From Candidatus Amarolinea dominans (GTDB lineage Bacteria > Chloroflexota > Anaerolineae > SSC4 > Amarolineaceae): a DNA stretch of 26,880 nt. Below the pieces are notes generated by a model. That model was given only the letters and a program-made list of their open reading frames with translations. It had not been told where the DNA came from and did no database searches. Location: the NCBI GenBank assembly GCA_016719785.1, contig JADJYJ010000026.1, positions 1 through 26,880 of the forward strand, read 5' to 3'. Shown piece by piece: positions 1 to 7,478 of the stretch. Each line of letters begins with the position of its first letter. The stretch's first letter is position 1. A program made the position numbers and the translations under genes.

Positions 1-140
1 TTGAACTCAATCGTCCCGTGCCCATCGCCGACCGGGGTCATGGTCATAATCCTCCCATCAATCAGCTCGCTCAGGCCGATGTCGCCCAGCGCCAGCAGTT
101 CTTCTCCGGTTATCGGCTTCGTCGCCATCATGACACCCAT
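1..140 (-). CDS. Uma2-family (DUF820) putative endonuclease, N-terminal part
   Basis: This is the first ~46 residues of a minus-strand gene that runs off the left edge. It begins MGVMMATKPITGEELLALG and continues through an ELIDGRIMTM segment to a P-x-G-x-x-H segment. That order (MATKP.T.EELL, then ELIDG.I..M.P.G..H) is characteristic of Uma2/DUF820 proteins, a PD-(D/E)XK-like family common in Cyanobacteria and Chloroflexota; many are annotated as endonucleases but few have a known role. The start at 140 is chosen because an AGGTGA ribosome site lies about 5 nt upstream; ATGs at 131 and 128 are alternatives. The catalytic part is outside the window, so activity cannot be judged. It follows the broken toxin gene on the same strand with a gap of about 30 nt. 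Confidence 0.7.
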   Translation of the reverse strand, partial: MGVMMATKPITGEELLALGDIGLSELIDGRIMTMTPVGDGHGTIEF

Positions 141-169
141 CGCATCACCTCAATTTCCGCATCGAAGAT

Positions 170-447
170 CTATTCGATCCATTGCTCAATGGCGTTCAAG
201 AATTCCTCGAAGCGCACTTTTTCACATAATCGGTGTTCGTCAGGATTTTCGAAGGGATGAATATGCCAACCAACAAAAGCATTGTCTGCTCAAAAATGCG
301 TTGGTTGTCTTGGATGAGGGATCGGGTTGTAGACGTCAATGAAGGCGTCAATGGTCAAGAAAACTGCTTCGTCACGGTTGTCAGCCCAACCCCAGACTGG
401 TCACAGTTCGGCGACGTCGAGAATTGGGATAGAGTCAAGCCAGCCAT
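170..447 (-). pseudogene. broken toxin-like gene downstream of the antitoxin-like gene
   Basis: Directly downstream of the 435-815 gene, one minus-strand frame reads like protein to a TAG at 170-172 but is interrupted by two in-frame TGA codons (401-403 and 290-292). Segments include DNRDEAVFLTIDAFIDVYNP, then WHIHPFENPDEH and KVRFEEFLNAIEQWIE. A His-rich centre followed by an acidic 'EEFLNAIEQW' C-terminal helix is the layout of small TumE-like (DUF6516) toxins, whose usual upstream partner resembles the 435-815 protein. No good start codon or intact N-terminus is visible. I read it as an inactivated toxin. Sequencing error, or TGA read-through, are alternatives that cannot be excluded from sequence alone. 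Family assignment is tentative. Confidence 0.45.
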
Positions 448-815
448 TGCAGGATGTCGTTCAGTTTCTTGCGGCGGGTTATCAAGCTGTCCCACTCGAA
501 GTAATCACGTTCGATCCGGTATGAAGTTGGAGCCTGCAGTTCGCCGCTGCGACCACTGCTTTGGAACTGCTCGAAGTTCATTCCATACTGATTTTCGTAG
601 GCGCGTATCTGGACGCCGATCACCGATAGACGATGCTCGATCGCGTCCTTCAGCGTGATCAGGAGCGCAGGCACTAGTTCAATCTGACCAGTAAGCTCGG
701 TCAATGCGCGCAGCGCGGCCTTTGGAATTGCTGGTGCAGTCTGTTCCGGCAAGAGAACACCTATGCGCGCTGGATGGGCGGTCTCTTTGGGTAGCGTCAT
801 GGTTGTGTCGAACAT
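435..815 (-). CDS. antitoxin-like protein, partner of a DUF6516/TumE-type toxin
   Basis: A 126-residue soluble protein with no membrane segment. After a variable N-terminus it reads ALTELTGQIELVPALLITLK, DAIEHRLSVIGVQIRAYENQ, YGMNFEQFQ and FEWDSLITRRKKLNDILQWL. The 'KDA..HRL..I..Q...YE.KYGM.FE.F' and 'Y.EWD.LI.R..KL..I..WL' patterns recur in the small helical partner encoded upstream of TumE-like toxins. The start at 815 has a GGAGAG ribosome site about 7 nt upstream, and a TATAAT box and a near-palindrome lie just upstream (839-868), as expected for an autoregulated antitoxin. Its downstream partner is broken, so this would now be an orphan antitoxin. Family recognition rests on pattern memory, not on a search. 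Confidence 0.6.
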   Translation of the reverse strand: MFDTTMTLPKETAHPARIGVLLPEQTAPAIPKAALRALTELTGQIELVPALLITLKDAIEHRLSVIGVQIRAYENQYGMNFEQFQSSGRSGELQAPTSYRIERDYFEWDSLITRRKKLNDILQWLA

Positions 816-838
816 CTATTCTCTCCTGGAAATTCGAT

Positions 839-868
839 GTGAATATCATTAATATCACCCAAATTATA
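839..868 (-). promoter_or_regulatory. promoter and near-palindrome upstream of the antitoxin-like gene
   Basis: On the minus strand a perfect TATAAT (868-863) is followed by a near-palindrome at 858-839 whose plus-strand form is GTGAATATCATTAATATCAC (GTGA...TCAC ends, ATAT inner halves). It lies between the -10 box and the ribosome site of the 435-815 gene, where an autoregulating antitoxin would bind. No clear -35 hexamer is present. Confidence 0.45.
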
Positions 869-1004
869 CCACAAGTCCCGTGTGCCTGCAGACTATCGCG
901 CGCGAGCGTCACTACCTGGGAGCGCGGGCGCCTCACGCGCTGCCTGCACCGCAAGGTGAGACGTCCATGACAGGCAGCGCGGCAGTATTTCCTATCCGCC
1001 GAAT

Positions 1005-1034
1005 TTGACGCAATGAGTCATGTAAAGCACAATG
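1005..1034 (+). promoter_or_regulatory. candidate promoter for the P450 gene
   Basis: TTGACG (1005-1010), an 18-nt spacer and ACAATG (1029-1034) lie about 50 nt before the P450 start. The match to sigma-70 hexamers is fair at -35 and weak at -10. The rest of 816-1081 holds no gene that I can support. Confidence 0.25.
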
Positions 1035-1081
1035 GCAGGTGAGAGTCTGTTGAACATGTGTACCAACGAGGAAAAAAGACC

Positions 1082-2533
1082 ATGACAAACGCAATGACCT
1101 GGCAGAGCGGCCTTTCGCAGGCGCCTGCGCCCCCCTTGGCCGACGGCATCCCGCTGCTTGGCAGCGCCCTCCCCTTGATGAACGACCCGCTCACTTTCCT
1201 GGAGCAGCAGTATCTGAAGCACGGCCCGGTGTTCACGGTCAAGGCGCTCAACCGGCGCTTCACGGTCCTGGCCGGCCCTGAGGCCAACCAGTTCCTGACC
1301 GCGGCCGGCGATGCGCATCTCAGCGGCCGTTACACCTGGGCCACCTTTGCCGATGAGATCGAATCGGAATACTTCCTGGCCGCCATTGATGGCGAACCCC
1401 ATTCGCGCATGCGCAAAATTCTCAAGAAGCCCTACAGCCGCACGGCCATCATGGAGCAGTTGCCCACCGCGGTGACGTTGACGCGCACGCTGCTGGCAGA
1501 CTGGCAGCCGGGCGCCACCTTCGTGGTCTTCCCCACCATACAGCGCCTGATCGGAGAACAGATCGGCCGTTTGCTGTTGGGCAGCGGGCCGGGCGACTAT
1601 TTCCCAGACTTCGTCCTTTTCATGCGCACCCTGCTCAACGCCGTGCTGGGCCAATGGCCCAAAATCAGCCTGCGCCTGCCACCCTATCGCCGGGCCAAGG
1701 CGCGTGTCATGCAACTGGCCGCCGACATGCTGGCCAGCCATCGGGCACAGCCCAAGTCGGCAGACGATGGCGACTTGATTGATTACCTGCTGGCCGCCTC
1801 GGCCGACAACCCTGACATGCTCTCCGAGCCGGAACTGCTGATCGGCGCGCTGGGGCCTTACCTGGCCGGCATTGACACGGCCGCGGGCACAACCTCGTTC
1901 TTGATCTATGCGCTGCTCAAACAGCCCGAAACGCTGGCCCGCCTGCAAACTGAAATTGACGCGGTTTTTGCCGCAGGCCCGCTGACCGCCGACCGGCTGC
2001 GCAAGATGCCCATCCTGCACGCCACCGCGCAGGAGACGCTGCGCCTCTACCCGGTGGCGCCGATGGTGCCGCGCACCGTCATCGAGCCGTTCACCTTTGC
2101 CGGCTGCCAGTTGCACGCGATGGAGCCGGTCATGGCCGCGACTGGTGTGGCGCATTTCGATCCGCGCATCTACAGGGACCCCCATCGCTTCGACATTGAT
2201 CGCTGCCTGCCCCCGCGCCAGGAGACGCGCCAGCCCGGCGCCTTTGCGCCCTACGGCTTTGGTGCGCACACCTGCGCCGGCGCCGGTTTTGCCGAGGTGC
2301 TCATCATGCTCACCGCGGCCACGCTGTTCCACGAATTGGAATTCGCGCTGGCCGACCCGGCGTACCAACTGCGCCGCACCTACAGCCCCTCGCCCGCGCC
2401 CGACAAGCACTGCCGAGTGCGCGTGGTGCGGAGGAGGGGGGGATTATTACCAGCCGATAGTGGCGGTGACGGCGGGGTGGTCGGAGGCTGGGCTGGGGAT
2501 GAAGCGGGCTTGGCGCACGTCGGTTCCAGGTGA
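1082..2533 (+). CDS. cytochrome P450
   Basis: A haem-thiolate monooxygenase of about 483 residues. Visible landmarks are the Pro-rich N-terminal hinge (GIPLLGSALPLM), the I-helix oxygen-activation motif AGIDTAAGTT (about 260-270), the K-helix ExxR as ETLR (about 318-321), a DPHRFDIDR segment, and the haem loop FAPYGFGAHTCAGAGFAE with the axial Cys near 398. There is no N-terminal membrane anchor, so it should be soluble as is usual for bacterial P450s. The start at 1082 (MTNAMTW) has an ACGAGG ribosome site; an in-frame GTG at 1058 is less likely. The substrate cannot be predicted and no ferredoxin or reductase gene is adjacent. The last ~25 residues run antisense through the convergent gene; one extra G in the G7 run at 2436-2442 would end the protein at 2460, so the tail is suspect. 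Confidence 0.93.
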   Translation: MTNAMTWQSGLSQAPAPPLADGIPLLGSALPLMNDPLTFLEQQYLKHGPVFTVKALNRRFTVLAGPEANQFLTAAGDAHLSGRYTWATFADEIESEYFLAAIDGEPHSRMRKILKKPYSRTAIMEQLPTAVTLTRTLLADWQPGATFVVFPTIQRLIGEQIGRLLLGSGPGDYFPDFVLFMRTLLNAVLGQWPKISLRLPPYRRAKARVMQLAADMLASHRAQPKSADDGDLIDYLLAASADNPDMLSEPELLIGALGPYLAGIDTAAGTTSFLIYALLKQPETLARLQTEIDAVFAAGPLTADRLRKMPILHATAQETLRLYPVAPMVPRTVIEPFTFAGCQLHAMEPVMAATGVAHFDPRIYRDPHRFDIDRCLPPRQETRQPGAFAPYGFGAHTCAGAGFAEVLIMLTAATLFHELEFALADPAYQLRRTYSPSPAPDKHCRVRVVRRRGGLLPADSGGDGGVVGGWAGDEAGLAHVGSR

Positions 2534-3787
2534 GACGAAGATGTGGTCAATTTTGCGCTGTGGCTGCTGACCCTGGTCGTCCCGCCAGGCGGGCCAGCGC
2601 AGGAGCCAACTGTCCGCCAACTGCTGCGTGGTTAGGCGATACTGCTCGCTGTCGGGCCGGAAGTTGAAATCGCCCAGCGCGATGACGTTCGTGCGTCCTG
2701 CCATCAGTTCGAGCAGTTGCTGCTGCTGAATGAGCGGCCCACCATTGCCCAGGTGATTGACGAAGACCTCGAAGGTGCGGTCGCCCACGGTGATTTGCGC
2801 GGTAATGACCGCCACCTGCTCTCCCTCGCTGAACTGGTAATAGGTGCGTGGATTTTCGATCGGGTAGCGGGAGAGCAGGGCGATGCCGAAGGTGCCGGCC
2901 ACGGTCTTGGGGCCGTAGTAGGCGTACATGCCGAGCTGATTGGCAAAATAGCGCACCAGGTCGCCGTTGCCGCCGGCAATGCGCGCGTTGTCGGACTCCT
3001 GCAGGCCGATGATGTCCGCGCTGACCTCAGCCAGCAGTCGTAACTGCCCGGCCGGGTCGCGCTGCCCCTCCGCGCTGTAGCCCTGTTGAATGTTGTAGGT
3101 CAGGATGGTGAGTTGGCGGGCCTGACCGGCGGGCGGCGCTGGCTTGGCCGTGATCAGTTGGGCGCCCACAAGCGCCAGAACGCCCACCAGTGTCAGCGCG
3201 GCGGCTAAGACAGGCGTCGAAGTCCACGCGATCTGAGAGCGGGCCGTCTGCAGCAGGGCCAGCACGAGTACCACGCCGGCCGCCAGGTGAACCGCCCAGA
3301 ACTGATTGCGGAACAGCGGGCCGATCACCGGGATGTAGTCGTAGACGGTGGTGAAGACGTGGGCGAAGATCATGACCAACAGGAAGAAGGCGGCCAGGCC
3401 AAAGCTGCGTCCCAGGCTGGGGAGTGAAGGCTGGCGCTGAGCGATGGTCTGCAGCAGCAGCACGGCATCGAGCAGCAGAATGGGCCAGAGCAGCAGCGTC
3501 AGAACCAGGGGGATGTGGAAGTTCCAGGGGATCGCCGGTTCGAGCAGGGGAAAGGCGGATGGGTCGGCCGTGAAGGCCGGCTGCTGCAGCCGGGCGGTCA
3601 GCGCCAGGGCCAGCAGGAGGATCAGGTTCAAGACGAGAATGACCGGGCGGGAGAGGGTCGGCAGTCCCAGGGGCCGCGCCATGAGCCAGCCAAAGCTCAC
3701 CAACGCCAGGAAATAGAGAAACAGGATGAGCCGCTGATCCATGCCGGTCCAGCGCGCCAGGACATGGGGGCGCGGAGAAGACGACAT
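2447..3787 (-). CDS. membrane-anchored endonuclease/exonuclease/phosphatase (EEP) protein, C-terminal part of a split gene
   Basis: This frame encodes several hydrophobic helices (residues ~17-215) followed by an EEP domain (~225-446). The DNase I-like active-site blocks are all visible: TYNIQQG (metal/Asn), LQES (catalytic Glu, near 262), NHLGNGG, ALGDFNFRP (near 372), KIDHIFVS and the terminal SDHPAV. The EEP superfamily hydrolyses phosphodiester or phosphomonoester bonds in nucleic acids, inositol phosphates or sphingolipids; the substrate here is unknown. The domain probably faces outside, after a multi-helix anchor. The ATG at 3787 is probably not the true start: the upstream frame (next entry) reads ...IFLLYVVFSAP and continues smoothly into HVLARW of this frame if one base of the five-G run at 3766-3770 is removed. 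The intact protein would be about 650 residues. Confidence 0.85.
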   Translation of the reverse strand: MSSSPRPHVLARWTGMDQRLILFLYFLALVSFGWLMARPLGLPTLSRPVILVLNLILLLALALTARLQQPAFTADPSAFPLLEPAIPWNFHIPLVLTLLLWPILLLDAVLLLQTIAQRQPSLPSLGRSFGLAAFFLLVMIFAHVFTTVYDYIPVIGPLFRNQFWAVHLAAGVVLVLALLQTARSQIAWTSTPVLAAALTLVGVLALVGAQLITAKPAPPAGQARQLTILTYNIQQGYSAEGQRDPAGQLRLLAEVSADIIGLQESDNARIAGGNGDLVRYFANQLGMYAYYGPKTVAGTFGIALLSRYPIENPRTYYQFSEGEQVAVITAQITVGDRTFEVFVNHLGNGGPLIQQQQLLELMAGRTNVIALGDFNFRPDSEQYRLTTQQLADSWLLRWPAWRDDQGQQPQRKIDHIFVSPGTDVRQARFIPSPASDHPAVTATIGW

Positions 3788-4397
3788 AGAGCAGGAAAAT
3801 CACGGCCATGAGGCCCAGGACAGGGCCGGTAGCGCCACGGCCGGCCGCGGGCGGAGCGGCCGGCGTCTCGTGATCTTCCTGATCGGGCCAGCCACGAATC
3901 AGGAGAACCAGGACCAGCAGGGCCAGTCCCCAGCCGATGCCCTGGAACATGCCGCCGGTTGAAATGTCCGGGCCGGAGCCGAAGGTGCGCAGGGCCGCGG
4001 AGAGGGCAAGGGCCACGGTCAGCCCCGCACCCAGGTCGGTTGCGCTGGCAGCGCGCTTGCGCCAGAGATAGGCCGAAAAGAGCAGCAGTGAGCAGGCCAC
4101 ACCCAGGCCGGCGACGAACATCCGGCCCCGCGTATCCAGGAAGGGCTCCAGCACACGGCTCAGCAGAACCAGGGCTGCCAGGATGAACAGCAGATGGCGC
4201 GGCCGGCCGCGGCGCCAGAGCAGCAACAGGAGTGGGGAGAAGAAGAGCAGCACCGCCACGATCTCCGGCGGGATGTTGGTACCCAGCAGGCCGAACGCGT
4301 AGATGGCCTCCACGAAGTCAGCCAGGAGCTGGAAGAAAAAGAGGAAGAATACCGCATAGACGGTTGTGCGTTGTAAAGTGGGCGAAAGTCGCATCAT
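3027..4397 (-). CDS. N-terminal membrane part of the same EEP protein (frameshifted)
   Basis: The frame opens with MMRLSPTLQR and encodes about 210 residues rich in hydrophobic helices (TTVYAVFFLFFFQLLADF, IVAVLLFFSPLLLLL, LLFILAALVLLSRVL and others) before losing sense near 3770; the remaining open stretch to 3027 is only a shadow of the next frame. With one base less in the five-G run at 3766-3770 the sequence joins the EEP frame above, making one polytopic membrane protein with a C-terminal EEP domain. The ATG at 4397 has an AGGAG site 6 nt upstream and overlaps the stop of the oxidoreductase gene as ATGA, which implies translational coupling. I see no recognisable domain in this half beyond transmembrane helices. 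Confidence 0.7.
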   Translation of the reverse strand: MMRLSPTLQRTTVYAVFFLFFFQLLADFVEAIYAFGLLGTNIPPEIVAVLLFFSPLLLLLWRRGRPRHLLFILAALVLLSRVLEPFLDTRGRMFVAGLGVACSLLLFSAYLWRKRAASATDLGAGLTVALALSAALRTFGSGPDISTGGMFQGIGWGLALLVLVLLIRGWPDQEDHETPAAPPAAGRGATGPVLGLMAVIFLLYVVFSAPPCPGALDRHGSAAHPVSLFPGVGELWLAHGAAPGTADPLPPGHSRLEPDPPAGPGADRPAAAAGLHGRPIRLSPARTGDPLELPHPPGSDAAALAHSAARCRAAAADHRSAPAFTPQPGTQLWPGRLLPVGHDLRPRLHHRLRLHPGDRPAVPQSVLGGSPGGRRGTRAGPAADGPLSDRVDFDACLSRRADTGGRSGACGRPTDHGQASAARRSGPPTHHPDLQHSTGLQRGGAARPGRAVTTAG

Positions 4398-5404
4398 GAT
4401 CTCCTGTCTGGGAGCGGCAGCCGGACCGGCTGTCCGTGCTGCGCTGATGTGTATGCCGCGAGGGTGATTTGCAGCGCCCGGTAGCCATCTTCGCCGCTGA
4501 CGGCGGGCGCGCGCTGTGTACGCAGTGCGTGGATGAATTCGGCCAGCAGCGCTTGATCCGCGTCTGCGCCCCAAAAACGCCAGGTGTGGTCGCCGCGGCG
4601 CTGGTTGTAGATATCAAGATTTTGTCGAAAGGCATCAGCGCTGACCACCCCGCGTGTGCCGATCATCTCCAGCGCCAATCCGCCCCAGGTGGGGTAGTTC
4701 AGTGGTTTGCTCCAGCTGCAATCAATGCTGGCAAACACGCCATTGGCAAACGTGAGCATGACCAGTCCGCCGGTCTCTACCGTCACGCTGGCCGCATGCA
4801 TGATACGATTGGTCTGCGCGTAGACTTCCACCACCTCGCTCTGCAGCAGCCAGCGCAGCACGTCCGCCAGGTGTACGATGTGATCCATCAGCGCACCACC
4901 GCCGGAGAGAGCCGGGTCCACAAACCAGGCCGCGTGCTGCTGCGGCATCTGTCCCTGGTTGGTGCCATTGCATGCGACCACTTGGCCCAGGCCACCGCGG
5001 TCGAGCAGGGCTTTGAGTTCGAGCAGCGGTGCGCTGAAACGCATGGGGAAAGCGGTCATCAGGCTGACCCCTGCGCGGCGACAGGCATCTACCATGGCTC
5101 GACCGTCCTCCAACGTGGTAGCCAGCGGCTTTTCGCACAGGACAGCCACCCCGGCCGCGGCCGCCATCTCCACCAACGCCCGATGCCGCGTGTTTTCGGC
5201 GCAGACGATGACGCCATCGGGCCGGGCCGCCAGCAGCGCGTCATAAGAGGGGAAGGCGGTCATGCCGTAGGTCTGGGCAACATGCTGACAGCGTGCCTGG
5301 TCAGCATCGGCCGCACCGATCAACTCAACGCCAGGCAGGGCGCGCAGATTGGCGATGTATGAGATGACATGGTGATGAGCCAGGTTCAGAAGTCCAATGC
5401 GCAT
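4394..5404 (-). CDS. Gfo/Idh/MocA-family oxidoreductase
   Basis: A 336-residue NAD(P)-dependent sugar or cyclitol dehydrogenase homologue. The N-terminal Rossmann fold starts MRIGLLNLAHHHVISYI, a variant in which the usual GxGxxG loop is replaced by NLAHHH. The family hallmark EKPLAT lies near residue 95, and GGGALMDHIVHLADVLRWLL gives the conserved D..H..D of the catalytic region. The C-terminal half is the alpha/beta substrate domain. The start at 5404 has a GAGGTG ribosome site. It sits between a paralogous dehydrogenase and the EEP protein in the sugar-transporter operon, so it probably acts on the imported compound or a derivative. The altered nucleotide loop suggests changed cofactor binding. 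Substrate not predictable. Confidence 0.88.
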   Translation of the reverse strand: MRIGLLNLAHHHVISYIANLRALPGVELIGAADADQARCQHVAQTYGMTAFPSYDALLAARPDGVIVCAENTRHRALVEMAAAAGVAVLCEKPLATTLEDGRAMVDACRRAGVSLMTAFPMRFSAPLLELKALLDRGGLGQVVACNGTNQGQMPQQHAAWFVDPALSGGGALMDHIVHLADVLRWLLQSEVVEVYAQTNRIMHAASVTVETGGLVMLTFANGVFASIDCSWSKPLNYPTWGGLALEMIGTRGVVSADAFRQNLDIYNQRRGDHTWRFWGADADQALLAEFIHALRTQRAPAVSGEDGYRALQITLAAYTSAQHGQPVRLPLPDRRS

Positions 5405-5471
5405 GGAACACCTCGAATGGTCCTGTTTAGTGACAGTCTTTGGCCGCCGTGACCGGTTGCGGTTCGGCCGC

Positions 5472-6479
5472 TCACTCAAGTTCCGGCAGGCGCGGCAGGT
5501 CAATGGCAACGCCGCGCTGTGCCGATTCGCGGGCCGCGAGGGCAATTTGCAGCGCGGCCAAACCATCCGCCGCGCTGACGCGGGCCGGCAACCCTTGTGT
5601 GATCGCGGTGTAGAACGCTTTGATTTCCGTGGTATAGGGGTTTTCTAACATCGGGCTGCCGGGAACACCCACATCGGGCACATCGCCCGCGCCTGCTTGC
5701 CGCAGGTAGGTAGCCAGGGCCAGGGTGTGGTCGGGGTGGCACTCGATCAGGCCATCGCTGCCGGCGATTTCCAGGCGTGTGCGGAAGGTGGGCGGTGGAT
5801 AGGCCCAGGAGCCTTCGATGTGCGAGATGGCGCCATGGCGATGGGTTAAGATAGCCAGCGCATAGTCCACCGCGGCTTCCGGCTGTTGCTGCTGCAGGCT
5901 GCGCGCGTAGACGCGGGCCACATCGCCGGCGATCCAGCGCGCGTAATCGAAATCATGCACCATCAGATCCAGCATCATGCCACCGGACTTGTCAGGATCG
6001 AGAAACCAGTTGCCCACCGGTTTTTGGGGCTGATAGCTGGCGCGGCTGAGGCGTATCACGGCCGGCTGGCCGATCTCGCCCTGGGCCACGGCCGCCTGCG
6101 CGCTGGCATATTCGGGGAAAAAGCGCACGACATGCGCGACGAAGAGCCTGACGCCGGCCTGGCGACAGGCTGCGATCATCGCTTGGCCGTGCGCCACGCT
6201 CAGGGCCAACGGCTTTTCGCAGATGATGTGCTTGCCGGCTGCGGCCGCCTGCAGCACCAGGGGGTAGTGCAGATGGGTCGGCGCGCATACGTCCACCACA
6301 TCCACCGCGGCCAGCAGCGCCTCCAGGTTGGGAAAAACTTGTGCCTGGTAACGGGCTGCCAGCGCGCGCGCTTCGGCCGGCGGATCGGCCAAAAAGCCGC
6401 AGAGGGTGGCCGGCGTTTGCGCCCAGCCGATGGCGTGGGTGCTGCCCATCGCACCGGCGCCGATGATTCCGATACGCAT
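5472..6479 (-). CDS. Gfo/Idh/MocA-family oxidoreductase, myo-inositol 2-dehydrogenase-like
   Basis: A 335-residue member of the same family with a canonical Rossmann motif (MRIGIIGAGAMGSTHA), the hallmark EKPLAL (near residue 98) and GGMMLDLMVHDFDYARWI, the catalytic D...H.D pattern seen in inositol and scyllo-inositol dehydrogenases. The start at 6479 has a strong AGAAGGAGA site. It follows the second permease with a repeat-bearing gap of about 105 nt and precedes the paralogue at 4394 by about 67 nt. Together with the transporter it suggests uptake and NAD-linked oxidation of a sugar or cyclitol; inositol is only one possibility. The two dehydrogenases differ enough in the nucleotide loop and length to catalyse different steps. 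Confidence 0.9.
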   Translation of the reverse strand: MRIGIIGAGAMGSTHAIGWAQTPATLCGFLADPPAEARALAARYQAQVFPNLEALLAAVDVVDVCAPTHLHYPLVLQAAAAGKHIICEKPLALSVAHGQAMIAACRQAGVRLFVAHVVRFFPEYASAQAAVAQGEIGQPAVIRLSRASYQPQKPVGNWFLDPDKSGGMMLDLMVHDFDYARWIAGDVARVYARSLQQQQPEAAVDYALAILTHRHGAISHIEGSWAYPPPTFRTRLEIAGSDGLIECHPDHTLALATYLRQAGAGDVPDVGVPGSPMLENPYTTEIKAFYTAITQGLPARVSAADGLAALQIALAARESAQRGVAIDLPRLPELE

Positions 6480-6531
6480 CTGATTTCTCCTTCTGATGGC
6501 TTCTGGGCGGCCGTTCGTATCTTCTTAATTT

Positions 6532-6587
6532 GTAGGGGCGCACCCTTGCGGTCGCCCACGCGGGCAGGCGCAAGGCCATGCCCCTAC
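6532..6587. repeat. palindromic intergenic repeat (GTAGGGGC type)
   Basis: A 56-bp imperfect palindrome with outer arms GTAGGGGC/GCCCCTAC and inner arms CCTTGCG/CGCAAGG. Its right end overlaps the stop codon of the permease gene (TAG at 6586-6584 is part of the arm). It has the appearance of a dispersed MITE-like or REP-like element. As RNA it could form a stable hairpin between the permease and dehydrogenase genes. Confidence 0.7.
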
Positions 6588-7459
6588 TTGATGGCGCCGG
6601 CCGTCAGCCCGCGAATGAGCTGGCGCGAGAAGATGACATAGAGCAAGAGGATCGGCAGCATGGCCAGGGTCAGGGAGGCCAGGACGGCGTTCCAATCGCT
6701 GACGAACTGCCCCAGGAACAACTGCGCACCCAGTGTGACCGTCTTGGTGGCTTCGCCAGGCGCCAGGATCAACGGGAACCAGAGGTCGTTCCAGATGGGA
6801 ATCATGGTGAAGACGGCGACGGTGGCGATGGCGGGCGCCACCAGCGGCACGATCAACCCAAAGATGCGGTACTCGCTGGCGCCATCCATGCGCGCCGCTT
6901 CTTTCAATTCACGCGGCACCTGGCGCATGAACTGCTGCAGGACGAAGATGGTCAGCGGCAGTCCCTGCGCCGTGTAAACCAGGATGAGCGCGGCCAGGGT
7001 GTTGATGAGACCCAACGAGACGATCAGCCGCAGGATGCTGACCGTGCCCAGGCGAATGGGGATCATGATGCCCAGGCTGAGGTAGAGTCCGAGCCACGTA
7101 TTGCCGGGGAACGGGTATTCTGACAGCGCATATGCGGCCATAGCCCCGGTCAGCAGGACCAGCGCCATCGTGACGATGGTGACGGTCAGGCTGTTGAAAA
7201 AATAGCGCCCGAAGTCTGCGCGTAACAAGACCGTTGTGTAGCCGACCAGGTCGAAGGTGGAAGGCAGGGGCGGCAGCCAAGGGCGCGAGAAGATGGCACT
7301 GCGGCTCTTGAGCGAATTCATGACGATCAGGATGACCGGAAAGAGGGCAATTGCGGCATAGGCGATCAAGATGAGATGGGGCGCCAGGTTGCCCAGGCGC
7401 TGGCGCAGGCGTTTACCCCGCGAAGTTTGGATGATCGGTGCTGTCGTGGCTGTATTCAT
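6584..7459 (-). CDS. carbohydrate ABC transporter permease (MalG/UgpE type)
   Basis: A 291-residue inner-membrane protein of the binding-protein-dependent transport family, with six predicted helices and the cytoplasmic EAA loop EAARMDGASEYRIFGLIVP that docks the ATPase. The short cytoplasmic N-terminus and the C-terminal ending in RGLTAGAIK are typical of the MalG-side subunit (CUT1 group). The start at 7459 is chosen for the GGAGA ribosome site. It lies 19 nt after the partner permease. No ATPase gene is present; CUT1 systems often share one MsmK/UgpC-like ATPase encoded elsewhere. The stop codon falls within a palindromic repeat. Confidence 0.93.
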   Translation of the reverse strand: MNTATTAPIIQTSRGKRLRQRLGNLAPHLILIAYAAIALFPVILIVMNSLKSRSAIFSRPWLPPLPSTFDLVGYTTVLLRADFGRYFFNSLTVTIVTMALVLLTGAMAAYALSEYPFPGNTWLGLYLSLGIMIPIRLGTVSILRLIVSLGLINTLAALILVYTAQGLPLTIFVLQQFMRQVPRELKEAARMDGASEYRIFGLIVPLVAPAIATVAVFTMIPIWNDLWFPLILAPGEATKTVTLGAQLFLGQFVSDWNAVLASLTLAMLPILLLYVIFSRQLIRGLTAGAIK

Positions 7460-7478
7460 GCGTTTCTCCCGACGGCGG

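Noticed and set aside
992..2410. 472-residue open frame antisense to the P450 gene
   Set aside because: Shadow of a high-GC gene: Arg/Gly/Gln-rich, no ribosome site or family pattern, whereas the plus-strand frame has all P450 motifs.
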